From an uncultured Gammaproteobacteria bacterium (GTDB lineage: Bacteria > Pseudomonadota > Gammaproteobacteria > Pseudomonadales > DT-91), in the NCBI GenBank assembly GCA_929200485.1, contig CAKMZU010000181.1:1-7069 (forward strand): 7,069 bases of DNA. Direction: 5' to 3'. Every line of letters starts with the position of its first letter. Position 1 is the first letter of the stretch. The translations under genes and the position numbers were made by a program. The notes under the pieces were generated by a model that saw only the letters and a list, made by a program, of their open reading frames with translations, did not search any database and had not been told where the DNA came from. Shown here piece after piece: positions 5,798 to 7,069 of the stretch.

Positions 5798-5890
5798 AGT
5801 TTTTAATAACAATTGTATAACCTAATCATTCTACTTAAAAAACTATTTATTTGACACTAATGGCATTGAGTAGTTTCAAAAGAAGATATG

Positions 5891-5911
5891 TAATAACGCA
5901 GCTGCTTATTA
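5891..5911. promoter_or_regulatory. Near-perfect 20-base palindrome, candidate operator
   Basis: TAATAA (5891-5896) and TTATTA (5906-5911) flank GCAGCTGC (5898-5905); only one extra C at 5897 breaks complete two-fold symmetry. It lies 80-114 bases upstream of the candidate starts of the minus-strand small gene and just downstream of a minus-strand TATAAT (5927-5932). As RNA it would form an 8-base stem with an AGCT loop, but no T-run follows on either strand. A dimeric regulator binding site is the more natural reading. Confidence 0.45.
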
Positions 5912-5940
5912 GCCATAGCACCCCCCATTATAAACCTGCT

Positions 5941-7069
5941 TTACCTAATACGTTTTATTCTTTTTCCTTCTTGAAACACCTCATCAACTAATGCATTTTT
6001 TTTAAGTCCTAAGTCTTGTTCCTGAATATGAATTTTATGATGATTTGTCAGTGCTTGTTGCACGTTTTTATAAGTCCAATCAAAACCATCCCCTTTTATC
6101 TGCAAAAGATCTTTGGCAATTAAACTCGCTTCTATTTGTACGAGTCGTTGCGGTTTCATTTTAAATAAAACGTCACCCATTTTTGTTTTCACTTCGGGGA
6201 TATCTTCTTTACGACCAAAAGATCCTTCAAACTTAACCAGAGAATCAACTTTTTCAAAATCTTTGGTAAAATAGAAGGATTGAACCGTTGAGCCATTCAC
6301 CGGAAAGCGACCAACGAACTGGCCAGATGCCAGCTTACCTTTTCTTTTTTCAAGTCCAAATGCCATATCACCTGCACGGTCTCCTTGTGTGTAACCATCT
6401 ATACTTTTATCCACATTCACCTGATCAACGCCGGTTGCACCAATAAATACATGTACCGAATAAGTCTCCGTCCCGTCATGTTTCATGATCATAATTTTTC
6501 GATTATTTTGCGAGAGAATATTCGCCTTTTGAGACACTGCTTCGGTTGCGACCGAATAACGGCTACCCGATACCTCAACCAAAGGATTCAATTTATTTTG
6601 TTCAGCAAAGATAGCTTTCATCTGCTCAATGGCTTTTTTCTTCTCAGGGGGAACATCGCCCGTCAACAAACCTTCAAGAAATTCAGCGGCCTCAAAATGC
6701 GTTAATGCTCGTCCATTAACCGAGGAGGTATAATTATGAATATCCGCAGGGGCAAGACGTTGCGTGACCTGATAAACCCCTTTTTGGTTCATATCATCAT
6801 AAACCAGACCTAATAAAGCCTGCTGAGCTTTCGCTAACTTAGCTTCTGGGGATAACCCCACAGAATTCAGATCTTGAAACGAGGATGTCCCTTGCTCATT
6901 CACTTTGACCAATAATGAATCCGATACACGAAAAGAATATTCATCGCCATAATAGACAGGGTTATCACCAACGTGCTCGGCAAATTCAGCCGCACTCTCA
7001 TTTAAGACTTTTCCGACGATCTTTTGCGGTTTATTCAATTCACCCGGCTGGAGTGTCGCAATTCGAACC
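5941..7069 (-). CDS. Hypothetical protein, 5' end beyond the right edge of the window
   Basis: I do not recognise this product. The frame is open from the window edge to a TAA at 5941-5943, giving 375 visible residues. The first possible initiator is a TTG at 7038, but the ten codons before it (reading VRIATLQPGE) have no stop and look coding, so the true start is probably outside the window. The visible part has no membrane helix or signal peptide. An acidic N-terminal half contains a helical charged stretch (PPEKKKAIEQMKAIFAEQ), and a C-terminal half rich in beta-like alternation contains VHVFIGATGVD and FVGRFPVNG. The C-terminus is basic (GKRIKRIR). GC content is closer to the reductase and helicase genes than to the small genes beside it. 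No catalytic motif is evident; a structural, effector or enzymatic role are all possible. Confidence 0.8.
   Translation of the reverse strand, partial: VRIATLQPGELNKPQKIVGKVLNESAAEFAEHVGDNPVYYGDEYSFRVSDSLLVKVNEQGTSSFQDLNSVGLSPEAKLAKAQQALLGLVYDDMNQKGVYQVTQRLAPADIHNYTSSVNGRALTHFEAAEFLEGLLTGDVPPEKKKAIEQMKAIFAEQNKLNPLVEVSGSRYSVATEAVSQKANILSQNNRKIMIMKHDGTETYSVHVFIGATGVDQVNVDKSIDGYTQGDRAGDMAFGLEKRKGKLASGQFVGRFPVNGSTVQSFYFTKDFEKVDSLVKFEGSFGRKEDIPEVKTKMGDVLFKMKPQRLVQIEASLIAKDLLQIKGDGFDWTYKNVQQALTNHHKIHIQEQDLGLKKNALVDEVFQEGKRIKRIR

Noticed and set aside
6385..6705. Plus-strand open frame of about 106 codons inside the large minus-strand gene
   Set aside because: It is a shadow of the longer minus-strand frame, with no ribosome binding site or recognisable motif.
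7047..7069. Minus-strand GGTTCGAATTGCGACACTCC resembles the T-arm and 3' end of a tRNA
   Set aside because: The TTCGAAT loop is present, but the 5' half of a T-stem would lie outside the window, the bases after the loop do not make a convincing stem and acceptor, and an open protein frame covers the region.

Overview
The window looks like accessory or low-conservation DNA from a gammaproteobacterium with a moderately AT-rich genome. This placement is an inference from the VspR-type regulator, codon usage and mixed gene content. No rRNA, complete tRNA or housekeeping gene is present to fix the taxon. Gene density is uneven, neighbours change direction often, and several small AT-rich genes of unknown function sit between better-conserved enzymes. 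That pattern suits a genomic island or a frequently rearranged region, but no transposase, integrase, att site or CRISPR array is visible.

Layout. (1) 139-2432, plus strand: a tightly overlapping three-gene operon. It encodes a winged-helix regulator resembling VspR-annotated proteins, a complete superfamily 2 DEAD/DEAH-type helicase/translocase with a long acidic tail, and a 94-residue protein recalling DUF6957. The first two genes overlap by 20 bases and the last two by 8, each with its own Shine-Dalgarno sequence, so the three products are very likely made together. This is the best candidate here for an undescribed system. (2) 2456-3130, minus strand: a convergent metallo-beta-lactamase-fold hydrolase with all metal ligands and a recognisable extended -10 promoter flanked by AGTGATT repeats. 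(3) 3371-3709: a short AT-rich gene for a probably exported protein, followed by about 300 non-coding bases with several small inverted repeats. (4) 4014-4811: a multi-pass membrane enzyme very similar to eukaryotic steroid 5-alpha-reductases, followed by a hairpin. (5) 4890-5812, minus strand: two more small AT-rich genes for probably exported proteins, with a tandem 10-base repeat between them and a near-perfect palindrome upstream. (6) 5941 to the right edge, minus strand: a larger unrecognised protein whose reading frame runs out of the window, so its start is not visible.

Functional picture. The operon at the left is a self-contained DNA-binding plus DNA-translocating module. The hydrolase and the 5-alpha-reductase appear to be independent single-gene units with their own promoters. 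The three small genes share an N-terminal hydrophobic segment and low GC, and look like recently acquired cargo. Nothing in the sequence links the reductase or hydrolase to the operon beyond proximity.
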